The notes below the pieces were generated by a model that worked only from the letters and a program-made list of their open reading frames with translations, did no database searches and was not told the origin of the DNA. Below, in pieces: positions 14,944 to 21,970 of a stretch of DNA of 22,778 nucleotides. Location of the stretch: positions 1 through 22,778 of IMG/VR virus record IMGVR_UViG_3300018062_000002, one strand, 5' to 3'. The stretch is from a virus. The position numbers were made by a program, and so were the translations under genes. Position 1 is the stretch's first letter, and every line of letters begins with the position of its first letter.

Positions 14944-16401
14944 ATGGCGGACGATCTGCTTACCTATGATCCATTGACGCCTGGCGGCACCGGCACCGCG
15001 GCCGCGCTCGCCGGCGCGCCGGCACCGACGAGTAGGCCCGGCGATGATGCCATCAAGGAATTTTCTCGCCTCAGCCAGGAAGATCAAAAACTGATGCGGC
15101 AGAGACAAGAGGAGTTGGCCCCCGCCTATAAAGCCTACGGCGCGGCAAGCGAGCAATATGTGAGCACCGGCCGTGAAGCTCTCGCTCGGCTCAAAACACA
15201 AACAAAGGACATCGAAAAATACACGCCCGAGAACATCCAGCAATCGTCGATGCAGTGGATGGCGATCGCGGCCGCGCTCGGCAGCTTGTCCGGCGCCTTC
15301 TCCCGCTATCACGCCACCACCGCGCTCAACGCATTCGGCGGAGCGCTGCAGGGATGGGCCAACGGCAATCTGATTAAAATGAACGAGAATTTCAGGGTGT
15401 GGAAGGCGAGTGCCGAGGCGGTGCGTGACAACAATGAAAAGGCGCTGCGCGAATATACCGAAGTCATGCAGAATGCCAAGCTGAACCTCGACCAGAAAGC
15501 GACGCAGGTTCAGATGATCGGCGCCAAGTATCAAGACCAGCTCGCGATCACTGCCGCGCAGAAGAAAGACTTGTTCACGATGGCCCAGTTGATCGACACG
15601 CGCGAGGCGAGCCTCCGCACCTTTGTGACGGACACCGAGAAGCTCAATGTGATGAAGCAGCACTATGAGACGATGGAAAAAATAGCGCTCGAAAGGTTAG
15701 AGAACCCATCACTAAACACCTATGAAGGTCTAATGAAAATGGCGGAGGATATTTGGTCAGAGCCCGATGAGCGCCGTGCGCGGGCGAAGTTCAGTCTCAT
15801 TCAGATGAAATATCCGTCGAGCAACGTCAAGTTTGAGAACCTGCGTCCCGAACAACAGGAACAGGCGAGCCGCGTGCGTACTTTTCTTGAGAGTTTCTTG
15901 GACGGCAAGGACCGCAAGACCGCGGCGGCAGAAGCGGGACTGCAGGTGCCTATGATCGCCGCGCCTAGCGCACCCGCCGCGACACCCGCTGCTGGCGCCC
16001 CTGCCGCGCCTCCTGGCGCGTCGGCGCCGGCGGCCGCACCAACGTCGCCGGTGGCACCGGCGAGTGGAACCGCGGCGCCGTTGCGTTTCCCCAAAAGCCC
16101 AACGGCTCCAGAGTTGCAGACTGAGGTTTACGGTCCGCCGCCGAGAACGGCTACGCCGGCCGGGGGGCCTCGCTCGTTCGCGTTTCAACCGCCCGCGGTC
16201 AGCGGCAGGCTTGACGGGAAAACCGAACAGACAGCGTTTCGGCTGACGCCAGGATACGAAAAACAGCAGGCGGCGAGGCTCCCGCCCGGCACCTGGTTCA
16301 TCAACCCGGCCGACGGCCGTCCGATCCAGAAAGGCGCACAAGCCCCGGCCGCACCCGCCGTCGCCGGTCAAACCGCGACGGATGCGCTAGGGGCGCCATG
16401 A
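14944..16401 (+). CDS. Helical internal virion / ejection protein (second of three)
   Basis: A 485-residue protein. Residues 35-330 are charged, Gln/Glu/Lys-rich helices with coiled-coil character (EDQKLMRQRQEELAPAYKAY; VRDNNEKALREYTEVMQNAK), interrupted by a hydrophobic Ala/Gly patch (WMAIAAALGSLSGAFSRYHA). An Ala/Pro linker (about 338-390) leads to a C-terminal tail with LPPGTWFINPADGRPIQKG, an end motif (GTWFxxPDG-like) that I have seen in other phage internal proteins. The ribosome site is weak (AAAGG) but the gap from the previous gene is only four bases. It fits an ejection protein forming part of the DNA conduit. A tape measure is unlikely since no other long-tail genes are present. 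Confidence 0.65.
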   Translation: MADDLLTYDPLTPGGTGTAAALAGAPAPTSRPGDDAIKEFSRLSQEDQKLMRQRQEELAPAYKAYGAASEQYVSTGREALARLKTQTKDIEKYTPENIQQSSMQWMAIAAALGSLSGAFSRYHATTALNAFGGALQGWANGNLIKMNENFRVWKASAEAVRDNNEKALREYTEVMQNAKLNLDQKATQVQMIGAKYQDQLAITAAQKKDLFTMAQLIDTREASLRTFVTDTEKLNVMKQHYETMEKIALERLENPSLNTYEGLMKMAEDIWSEPDERRARAKFSLIQMKYPSSNVKFENLRPEQQEQASRVRTFLESFLDGKDRKTAAAEAGLQVPMIAAPSAPAATPAAGAPAAPPGASAPAAAPTSPVAPASGTAAPLRFPKSPTAPELQTEVYGPPPRTATPAGGPRSFAFQPPAVSGRLDGKTEQTAFRLTPGYEKQQAARLPPGTWFINPADGRPIQKGAQAPAAPAVAGQTATDALGAP

Positions 16402-16402
16402 C

Positions 16403-19033
16403 ATGGCCGGCCCCGATCTTTCCTATCTCGGCGCCGATGCTGCGATCGCGCCCGCCCCGGCAACCGCACTCCCCGCGCCCGCCGCGACCGCCAGGACCGG
16501 CACGCCCGCGGTAAGTGCCCCACCGGATTTGTCCCATCTCGGCACTATGGGCCAAACTGGCCCCGACCTCTCGCACCTTGCCGCGCCTGCCAAGCGCAAA
16601 CCCATCGAATTCACACCGCTCACCACGCTCAAGAGAACTTTCGCGAAGAACATGCTCGATCTTATTGATGGTCTTAACGAATTTGCTCAAGCCCATACCA
16701 TCGGCGGCAAGGCATGGGCGGGCGTCGAGGCGGTCGCCGCCGGCCTGTCGATCCCGTTCACGCCGATCGAGGCCGGCCTGACCGAGTTTGCCGGCAAGCC
16801 GCTCGAAGCGTTGACCGGCATCCCGGCGCCATTGACCGGCGAAATCGGCTCGCTCGGCGCCATGCTGCTGCTCGATCCGATCGGCGGCGCCACGACGGTC
16901 GCGCGCGCGGTGCGCGGGGGTCGCCTTGCATCCGACATCATCGGCAAGCTGGCGCCGGAAGCGGTGAGCGAGGGTGCCGGCCGGATGGCCGGCCTCATCC
17001 GCGAAGCCGCCTCGCTTGAGACGACGCACAATCAGCGCGTGCGCCTGGCGCTGCAGCGCTACCGCCGCGAGATCGACCGCCAGCCCGACCCGTGGCAGTG
17101 GGCAGTCAAAATTCAGCAAGGGCACCAGCCGCAGGCGACGCCGCTGCTGCAGGAAGCGGCCGACGTGTTCCGCAAGCTGCAGGACGAGACGACGGTGAAG
17201 CTGCAGCAAATGGGACAGCGGCTCGGCAAGAACATTTTGCCCGACGCCAACAAGTTTTATTTCGGTCAGCGGTGGGCCGAGCGCGGCGAGGCAGAGGCGC
17301 TGCAAGCGCTGCAACAGGGCAAGCGCCCGCTTACCGGCTCGGGTTCGTTCCTGCGCCAGCGCACTTATCAGGACATCGCCGAGGGCCTTGCAGCCGGCGA
17401 GAAGGTCGCTTTCGACAGCCCGATCGACATGGCGCTGTTCAAGTTTCAGGAACAGCACCGCTTTCTGTACGGCACGCAGCTCGCAGGGGCGATCAAGAAA
17501 AGCGGCTTGGCAAAATTCTACCGTTCCGGCCAGCGCGTTCCGCTCGGCTGGAAGGAAATGGACGATCGTGTATTCCGGGCGATCCTGCCGCGCGCCGAAG
17601 GCGGCGCCGGGCCGCAGCTCGCCGGCAAATGGTGGGCGCCGGAAGATGTCGCCAAGGTGTTCAATAATTACGTCGGCCCGTCGAAGGCGCGCGGCGCATT
17701 CCCCGACAGCATCCGGGCGATGGCGATGGGCCTGAACATGGCACAGCTCGGCCTCTCGGCGTTCCATGCCACGTTCACCACGGTCGACGTGATGATCAGC
17801 CAGCTCGCGCGCTCGATCATGAGCGCCATGCGCGGGCATTTCGGCGAGGCGGCGATCCAGGCGCTCGCGGTGCCGACGGCGGCGGTCACTACGGTGCGCC
17901 GCGGCGGGCGGCTTTACCGCAACCTGATGAACCCGGAGAACCTGAGCAAAGAAGAAAAAATGCTGACCGAGAGCTTCAACCTCGGCGGCGGCCGGGCGAG
18001 CATGGACTGGTACATGAAGGCTACCGACCGATCGCTGGTGCGCGGCCTGCGCGACGGCACTTTCATTCGCTCGATCCAGCACGAATTCGAGAAATCTCCG
18101 CTTGCCGAAGTCCTCAAGCTGCCGTTCCAGATTGCCGGCGCCGCCGTGTCCGACATCGCCTATCCGATCATGGAATATCTGGTGCCGCGGCAGAAGCTCG
18201 GCGTGTTCGCCAACCTCGCGTCCGACTGGCTGCGGCGCAACCCCAATGCCACGCGCGCCGCATGGCAGCACGAGATGATCAAGATTTGGAACAGCGTCGA
18301 CAACCGTCTCGGCCAGATGGTGTACGACAACATTTTCATCAACAAGACCGCAAAAGACATCATGTTCATGACCGTTCGCTCGGTCGGCTGGAACATGGGC
18401 ACCATTCGCGAGCTCGGCGGCGGCGTGGTCGACGCGGCCAAGGCGATTTCGGCGCTGCGCGCGGGCGACCAGGCCGAATTCACGCACCGCATGGCCTATG
18501 TGATCGCCATGCCGATCGTCACCGGGATCATCGGCGCCGCGCTCACCTACCTTTACACCGGCCGCGGGCCGCGCGAGATGAACGACTATTTCTTCCCGCC
18601 GACCGGCAATATGACGCCGCGCGGGGCGCGTGAGCGCGTGATCATCCCGAGCTACATCAAGGACGTGCTCGAATACAACAACGAGCCGGTGCGCACGGTG
18701 GTCGCCAAGCTCAACCCGCTGTGGGAGACGGTGATCGAATTCTACAACAACCGCGACTTCCACGGCGGCCTGATCCGCGATCCTCGCGGCGACTTCGTGA
18801 GCCAGGCGCGCGATCTCGCCGTCTATATGGAAAATCAAATGCTGCCGTTCTCGATCCGCTCGGCGAAGCGTCTGGGCAAGGAAGGGGCGGCGCTGCCGCA
18901 ACAGGTCGGCTCGTTCTTCGGCTTCCAGGCAGCACCAGCCTGGATCACCGACCCCGAGCGGGCCGAAATGTGGCAACGGCTGCAGGACATGCGGGCACTG
19001 CGGCGGCGGATGCGCGGCGAGGCCACGCGATGA
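16403..19033 (+). CDS. Large internal virion / ejection protein (third of three)
   Basis: The largest gene, 876 residues. The first 60 carry three copies of a short motif, PDLS(Y/H)L(G/A), at 4-10, 41-47 and 54-60, joined by Ala/Pro linkers. After a basic segment (AKRKPIEFTPLTTLKRTF) the protein is long and mostly helical, with hydrophobic Gly/Ala stretches (GVEAVAAGLSIPFTPIEAGL; MPIVTGIIGAALTYLYTG near 710-725) that could enter membranes, and many aromatic/charged helices. Size, order and composition match the large ejected protein of podoviruses (T7 gp16 class). No lytic transglycosylase motif (E-S-rich catalytic start) is visible at the N-terminus. Start ATG 16403 follows the previous stop directly. 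Confidence 0.7.
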   Translation: MAGPDLSYLGADAAIAPAPATALPAPAATARTGTPAVSAPPDLSHLGTMGQTGPDLSHLAAPAKRKPIEFTPLTTLKRTFAKNMLDLIDGLNEFAQAHTIGGKAWAGVEAVAAGLSIPFTPIEAGLTEFAGKPLEALTGIPAPLTGEIGSLGAMLLLDPIGGATTVARAVRGGRLASDIIGKLAPEAVSEGAGRMAGLIREAASLETTHNQRVRLALQRYRREIDRQPDPWQWAVKIQQGHQPQATPLLQEAADVFRKLQDETTVKLQQMGQRLGKNILPDANKFYFGQRWAERGEAEALQALQQGKRPLTGSGSFLRQRTYQDIAEGLAAGEKVAFDSPIDMALFKFQEQHRFLYGTQLAGAIKKSGLAKFYRSGQRVPLGWKEMDDRVFRAILPRAEGGAGPQLAGKWWAPEDVAKVFNNYVGPSKARGAFPDSIRAMAMGLNMAQLGLSAFHATFTTVDVMISQLARSIMSAMRGHFGEAAIQALAVPTAAVTTVRRGGRLYRNLMNPENLSKEEKMLTESFNLGGGRASMDWYMKATDRSLVRGLRDGTFIRSIQHEFEKSPLAEVLKLPFQIAGAAVSDIAYPIMEYLVPRQKLGVFANLASDWLRRNPNATRAAWQHEMIKIWNSVDNRLGQMVYDNIFINKTAKDIMFMTVRSVGWNMGTIRELGGGVVDAAKAISALRAGDQAEFTHRMAYVIAMPIVTGIIGAALTYLYTGRGPREMNDYFFPPTGNMTPRGARERVIIPSYIKDVLEYNNEPVRTVVAKLNPLWETVIEFYNNRDFHGGLIRDPRGDFVSQARDLAVYMENQMLPFSIRSAKRLGKEGAALPQQVGSFFGFQAAPAWITDPERAEMWQRLQDMRALRRRMRGEATR

Positions 19034-19224
19034 CCCGTAATGTGCAAAAGGACGATGAATTCTTTAAGCTGCTGGAGAAGGGCGTCCGCGACGTTCTCAA
19101 CGACAAGGACGCCAAGGCGGCCGACCGATTGAAGGCCATCGAAATCGGTGCCAAACTCCTGCAGGTGCGTTACCGCATCAAGGGCAGCGAGGGAGGTGAG
19201 GATGGATCATTCTTCGAGCGTTGA
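19030..19224 (+). CDS. Small helical phage protein, unknown
   Basis: A 64-residue protein whose ATG overlaps the preceding stop (ATGA). It is charged and helical (DDEFFKLLEKGVRDVLNDKD, then AADRLKAIEIGAKLLQVRYR), ending in a Gly/Glu-rich tail with FFER. Similar short proteins with a KLL-x-K ... DRLxAIxxGxKLLxxRYR pattern seem familiar from alphaproteobacterial podophages, without assigned role. It overlaps the next gene, whose ribosome site is inside it. A DNA-binding or packaging accessory role cannot be excluded. Confidence 0.7.
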   Translation: MTRNVQKDDEFFKLLEKGVRDVLNDKDAKAADRLKAIEIGAKLLQVRYRIKGSEGGEDGSFFER

Positions 19225-19546
19225 CCCGGCCGACGAATATGACGGCCCGATCCCGCCCGACAATGTGACGCCGCTGCCCGGCCGCAACGAGCCCCTGGCC
19301 CGCTTCCACATATTGCCCGACAGGGAGCCGCCACGCGCGCGACGCGATTATGTCGCGGTCATGACCGCCGCGCTCGACGTGCTCAATGCGCGCCTGCTCG
19401 GCCTCATCGCCACGGTCGCGGCCTGCGTCATGTGGGGGTTCGCCGTTTATGACCCCTCGACGCTGCGCAGCTTGGCGGCAATCGGGTTTTCCGTAACCGT
19501 GCTCGCACCGATCGTGCTGTTGTATTGGCGGCGAGGCCAGCCATGA
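19202..19546 (+). CDS. Two-span membrane protein, holin candidate
   Basis: A 114-residue protein with a very strong ribosome site (GGAGGTGAGG) just before ATG 19202, overlapping the upstream gene by 23 bases. Residues 1-50 are Pro/Asp/Arg-rich and soluble. Two hydrophobic spans follow, LLGLIATVAACVMWGFAVY (about 65-83) and LAAIGFSVTVLAPIVLLYW (about 91-109), separated by a short loop (DPSTLRS). The end WRRGQP is basic. This hairpin plan, gene size and place at the end of the virion block fit a class II-like holin, though the long N-terminal tail is unusual. No endolysin is seen nearby, so a different inner-membrane role (for example, an ejection or superinfection protein) is possible. Confidence 0.6.
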   Translation: MDHSSSVDPADEYDGPIPPDNVTPLPGRNEPLARFHILPDREPPRARRDYVAVMTAALDVLNARLLGLIATVAACVMWGFAVYDPSTLRSLAAIGFSVTVLAPIVLLYWRRGQP

Positions 19547-19641
19547 GGACCAGATTGATCCGCCATGCGCGGTGGTCGCTGTTGGCGCTGATGGCGCTCT
19601 TGGTCGCGGCGCTGTTGCGCGGCGACGCGGAGTTGTTCTGA
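19543..19641 (+). CDS. Short single-span membrane peptide
   Basis: A 32-residue frame from ATG 19543 to TGA 19639-19641, overlapping the upstream stop (ATGA) and the downstream start (TGATG). It begins with a basic stretch (MRTRLIRHARW), followed by one hydrophobic helix (SLLALMALLVAALL) and a short acidic end (RGDAELF). Basic N-terminus plus one span is the plan of a small inner-membrane peptide. With the two-span protein just before it, this may be a lysis pair (holin with antiholin or spanin-like partner). The double coupling argues that it is translated. Function is inferred only. Confidence 0.55.
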   Translation: MRTRLIRHARWSLLALMALLVAALLRGDAELF

Positions 19642-19826
19642 TGCCGGCGGAGCGCTTCACCCGCAAGGCCGACACGCCGAAGCGCAAGCGGCAGTGGTCG
19701 CATGTCGAGCGCTCGATGCTCGAACGCGGCGCCTCACGCGGCGCCGCAGTGCGCGCCGCCAATGCCGCAGTGAAACGCTCCCATCGGAAATCCCACCGGC
19801 GATCGCGCCGGCACTCGCGGAGATAA
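19641..19826 (+). CDS. Highly basic 61-residue phage protein
   Basis: Starts at ATG 19641 in a TGATG overlap, with GGAG nine bases upstream. The core PAERFTRKADTPKRKRQWSHV, then ERGASRGAAVRAANAAVKRS, matches a pattern I recall from small proteins of alphaproteobacterial phages (K-x-x-TPKRKRQWxHV ... AxRAANAVVKR), which are of unknown function. The tail is a run of Arg/Lys/His/Ser. Nucleic-acid binding is likely from charge alone. It could help condense DNA or bind RNA. No zinc or HTH motif is seen. Confidence 0.72.
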   Translation: MPAERFTRKADTPKRKRQWSHVERSMLERGASRGAAVRAANAAVKRSHRKSHRRSRRHSRR

Positions 19827-19829
19827 ATC

Positions 19830-20174
19830 GTGCCGCTGCACAACATCCCGGAATGCCAGCATGCGATCGTGAACAGCGCCGCCGGCGGGACGCTCGCCAT
19901 CGTTTCCGGCGTGACAGCGCCGAAGCCGCAGCGCGTGGGTATCTATCGCATGATCCTGTTCGTCGGGGCGGCCACGACGCTGACGTTGCAGGACACGGCA
20001 TCGAATGCCTTGGCGGCGCCGTGGACGTTCGGCGCCGGCGGCGGCTCGCTGGTGCTCGACACGCCGATCAACGGCGATCCCTGGTGGCAGGCCGGCGCCG
20101 GCCTCGGCGTTCAATTTTCTTCGACCGCGGCGGTGCAGGTCAGCGCCGACATCTGGTATCTGCAGGGGCCATGA
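19830..20174 (+). CDS. Small beta-rich surface protein, 114 residues
   Basis: GTG start at 19830, with GGAG seven bases upstream; no ATG nearby fits. The protein is beta-rich with Gly turns: GGTLAIVSGVTAPKPQRVGI, RMILFVGAATTLTLQD, GGSLVLDTPINGDPWWQAGA and AVQVSADIWYLQ. The order of segments (Val-rich strand, RVxxYRMxLxV strand, xTLTLQD, then a GG-x-LVLxxPxNGxPWW turn, and a final SAxVQVSxxxxY strand) parallels the 114-residue protein at 20720, suggesting paralogy. This plan is common in phage appendage clusters and probably forms a compact beta-sandwich on the virion surface. Confidence 0.7.
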   Translation: MPLHNIPECQHAIVNSAAGGTLAIVSGVTAPKPQRVGIYRMILFVGAATTLTLQDTASNALAAPWTFGAGGGSLVLDTPINGDPWWQAGAGLGVQFSSTAAVQVSADIWYLQGP

Positions 20175-20175
20175 C

Positions 20176-20715
20176 ATGAGCGTGGGCAAAGTCGAACCTA
20201 CCACACAAGGCATGCTCGCCATCGACGCACTGCTTGGTCTTGTCGACTTGATCAAGGAATTCATCAAAGACCCCGACGCGATAGCCGCCCGCGTCGAGGG
20301 CTTGCGCGCCGCGGAACAGGCCGCTCTTGACGCCGAGGCCAAGCTGGCGGAAGCGGTCAAGGCCGATGCGGCGCGCAAGGCCGAGTTAACCAGGATGCAC
20401 GACGATCTGAACGAGAAGATAGATGCATTCCGAGCCGACCGCGCCGAGCACCAGCAGGCGTTGACGGCGCACCAGGCGGCGATGCGCGATGTGGCAAACC
20501 AGCGGGCCGCGCTGGCAACGACGCAGCAGGAAACCGACCGCCAAGTGGCTGAGCATCAAAACGAATGGCAAGACAGGGTGGGGCAACTGCGTCAACGGGA
20601 AGCCGAGGTTCAGGCGCGCGAGAACGCGGCCGCCGAGCGCGAACGGCAGATTGCCATCAACGAAAGGCGCGTCGCCGGCAAGCTGAGAAAGATACAGGAA
20701 GCGGAGGCGCTGTGA
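20176..20715 (+). CDS. Coiled-coil phage protein, unknown
   Basis: A 179-residue protein starting at ATG 20176, directly after the previous stop (ATGACATG junction). Residues 1-40 include a hydrophobic helix (MLAIDALLGLVDLIKEFIKD). From about 42 to the end the sequence is an almost uninterrupted Ala/Glu/Arg/Gln helix (EGLRAAEQAALDAEAKLAEA; QETDRQVAEHQNEWQDRVGQ) expected to form a long coiled coil. It lies between two small surface beta proteins. A stalk or trimerisation element, or an internal rod, fits that place. No enzyme or DNA-binding motif is seen. Confidence 0.72.
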   Translation: MSVGKVEPTTQGMLAIDALLGLVDLIKEFIKDPDAIAARVEGLRAAEQAALDAEAKLAEAVKADAARKAELTRMHDDLNEKIDAFRADRAEHQQALTAHQAAMRDVANQRAALATTQQETDRQVAEHQNEWQDRVGQLRQREAEVQARENAAAERERQIAINERRVAGKLRKIQEAEAL

Positions 20716-20719
20716 ATGA

Positions 20720-21064
20720 ATGAGCGCGCTGGTCCCCGTCACTTTTCCGCTGAGTGCGTTGCAGCCATCGACAATCGTCGCCTCGGCATCCGGCGGCACG
20801 ACGATTGTAGCGGCGACAGCGGGATTGCGCGTGCGGGTGATGTCGCTGCAGCTCATCGCCTCGGCCGCAGTCAATGTGAAATGGCAATCGCATGTTCTTC
20901 CGACTGATCTCACCGGGCTCGCCTACATGGCCGCGAACGGTGGTTATGTGCTGCCGTTCAACGAAACTGGCTGGTTTTGGACGCTGGCCGGGGAAGCGCT
21001 GGACATCAATCTATCGGCCGCCGTCCCCGTCGGCGGCTCGCTCACCTATACGCTGACGCCATGA
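20720..21064 (+). CDS. Small beta-rich surface protein, 114 residues, paralogue candidate
   Basis: ATG 20720 begins a 114-residue beta-rich protein: TIVAATAGLRVRVMSLQLIA, AVNVKWQSHVL, MAANGGYVLPFNETGWFWTL, AGEALDINLSAAVPVGGSLT. The G-x-R-V-R-V strand, xNVKxQS, GG-x-VLPFNxTGWFxT and GEALxxNLS-AxxVxGxLxY form a plan I know from many small phage proteins near tail or appendage genes. I have no confident function for them. A decoration or receptor-contact beta-sandwich is likely. A second in-phase-shifted ATG at 20716 opens another short frame and is rejected. Its stop overlaps the next gene (ATGA). Confidence 0.75.
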   Translation: MSALVPVTFPLSALQPSTIVASASGGTTIVAATAGLRVRVMSLQLIASAAVNVKWQSHVLPTDLTGLAYMAANGGYVLPFNETGWFWTLAGEALDINLSAAVPVGGSLTYTLTP

Positions 21065-21444
21065 CCTTGCTGCGCACATCGCACGACGGCGAAATGACCC
21101 TGGATCACACGGCGAGCCCAGGCATCCCCGCCGCGGACGCGGAACGGCTGGACATGCCTGCCGAGCTCGTCGGCGAGGGCAAGAAGATGACTGCGGCGGT
21201 CATGGGCTGCCCGCACTGCGGCGGCTGCCAGATGCTCAATCCGATGCGCAAGCGGCCGCGCAATGTCTGCCACAAGTGCGACAAGTATGTTTGCGATATT
21301 TGCGCCGGCGTGATGCGCCAGCCAGGCTATGTCCACCGGACCATCGAGGAAATCGCCGCGATGGTCCACTCGGGCAAATGGAAACTTATGGGTTCCATGT
21401 CCAATCCGATGATGATCCCGGTGACGGAGGCTGTCGATGGCTAA
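21061..21444 (+). CDS. Cys-rich putative zinc-binding protein
   Basis: A 127-residue protein from ATG 21061 (ATGA overlap). The centre holds seven cysteines: C50-x2-C53-x2-C56, C70-x2-C73 and C78-x2-C81, with H52 and H71 nearby (GCPHCGGCQML and CHKCDKYVCDICAGV). The pairs would make one or two zinc-ribbon sites. A helical C-terminal part (IEEIAAMVHSGKWKLMGSM) follows. Its last eight bases overlap the next gene. It is a rare kind of protein among surface-appendage genes. It may be a structural zinc protein or an assembly or regulatory factor. No known family is assigned. Confidence 0.72.
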   Translation: MTLLRTSHDGEMTLDHTASPGIPAADAERLDMPAELVGEGKKMTAAVMGCPHCGGCQMLNPMRKRPRNVCHKCDKYVCDICAGVMRQPGYVHRTIEEIAAMVHSGKWKLMGSMSNPMMIPVTEAVDG

Positions 21445-21961
21445 AAGGCTCTTTACCTCGCAAGGACTGACGTTCACGGGCCAGGCCGCCGGCTCGGTGA
21501 TCGGCACGGCGTCGAGCTACATGGCATTGAAGGGCGGCGCCTCGACGCAGATCATCGACGTGCTGGAAATCTTCATTTCTGGCATGGCAACCGCATCGAC
21601 CGTCGCGGGAATGATCATGGACAGGGTTTCCACGCTGGAAACGACGCCGACGGCGCTCGCCGCGCCCAATCGCGACGGCGGCATGAACCCCAGCATCACC
21701 GCACTGGTGTCGGGCTCGACCGTCGTTCCGTTCGTCACCGCCTCGACGCAGCCGACGCCGTCGAACACCGTCACGGACATTGCGCTCAATCTCGCGCTCA
21801 ATCTGTTCGGCGGCATTGTGCGCTGGAACGCGGCAACGACGCAGCAATGGTGGATCATCGGCAACACCGCGCCCGCAGGCGAGAGCATATTGTTCAATTC
21901 CTCGACCGGCGGCGGCTCGACGGGCTTGGCCAACGCCCATATCATGTACGAGCCCTACTGA
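21437..21961 (+). CDS. Virion surface protein, beta-rich, unknown
   Basis: A 174-residue protein with GGAGG just before ATG 21437, inside the end of the preceding gene. Thr/Ser/Gly/Ala-rich with beta-prone segments (SSYMALKGGASTQIIDVLEI; SITALVSGSTVVPFVTAST; GGIVRWNAATTQQWWIIGNT) and no long helices or charges. The end GLANAHIMYEPY closes with aromatic residues, as is common in phage decoration and tail-surface proteins. The DVLEIFISG and ALNLFGGIVRW stretches look like core strands. I recognise the general type but no named function. Confidence 0.72.
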   Translation: MAKRLFTSQGLTFTGQAAGSVIGTASSYMALKGGASTQIIDVLEIFISGMATASTVAGMIMDRVSTLETTPTALAAPNRDGGMNPSITALVSGSTVVPFVTASTQPTPSNTVTDIALNLALNLFGGIVRWNAATTQQWWIIGNTAPAGESILFNSSTGGGSTGLANAHIMYEPY

Positions 21962-21970
21962 TCGGCGGCT

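Noticed and set aside
16301-18976. Minus-strand frame of 891 codons opposite the large ejection protein
   Set aside because: Impressive length, but the composition is the mirror of the sense gene (Arg/His/Leu-rich) and it would need to run against the whole operon. No domain is visible.
20716-20907. 63-codon frame starting four bases before the 114-residue beta gene
   Set aside because: It shares the start region but yields a His/Arg-rich protein without recognisable features; the frame at 20720 matches a familiar small phage protein type.
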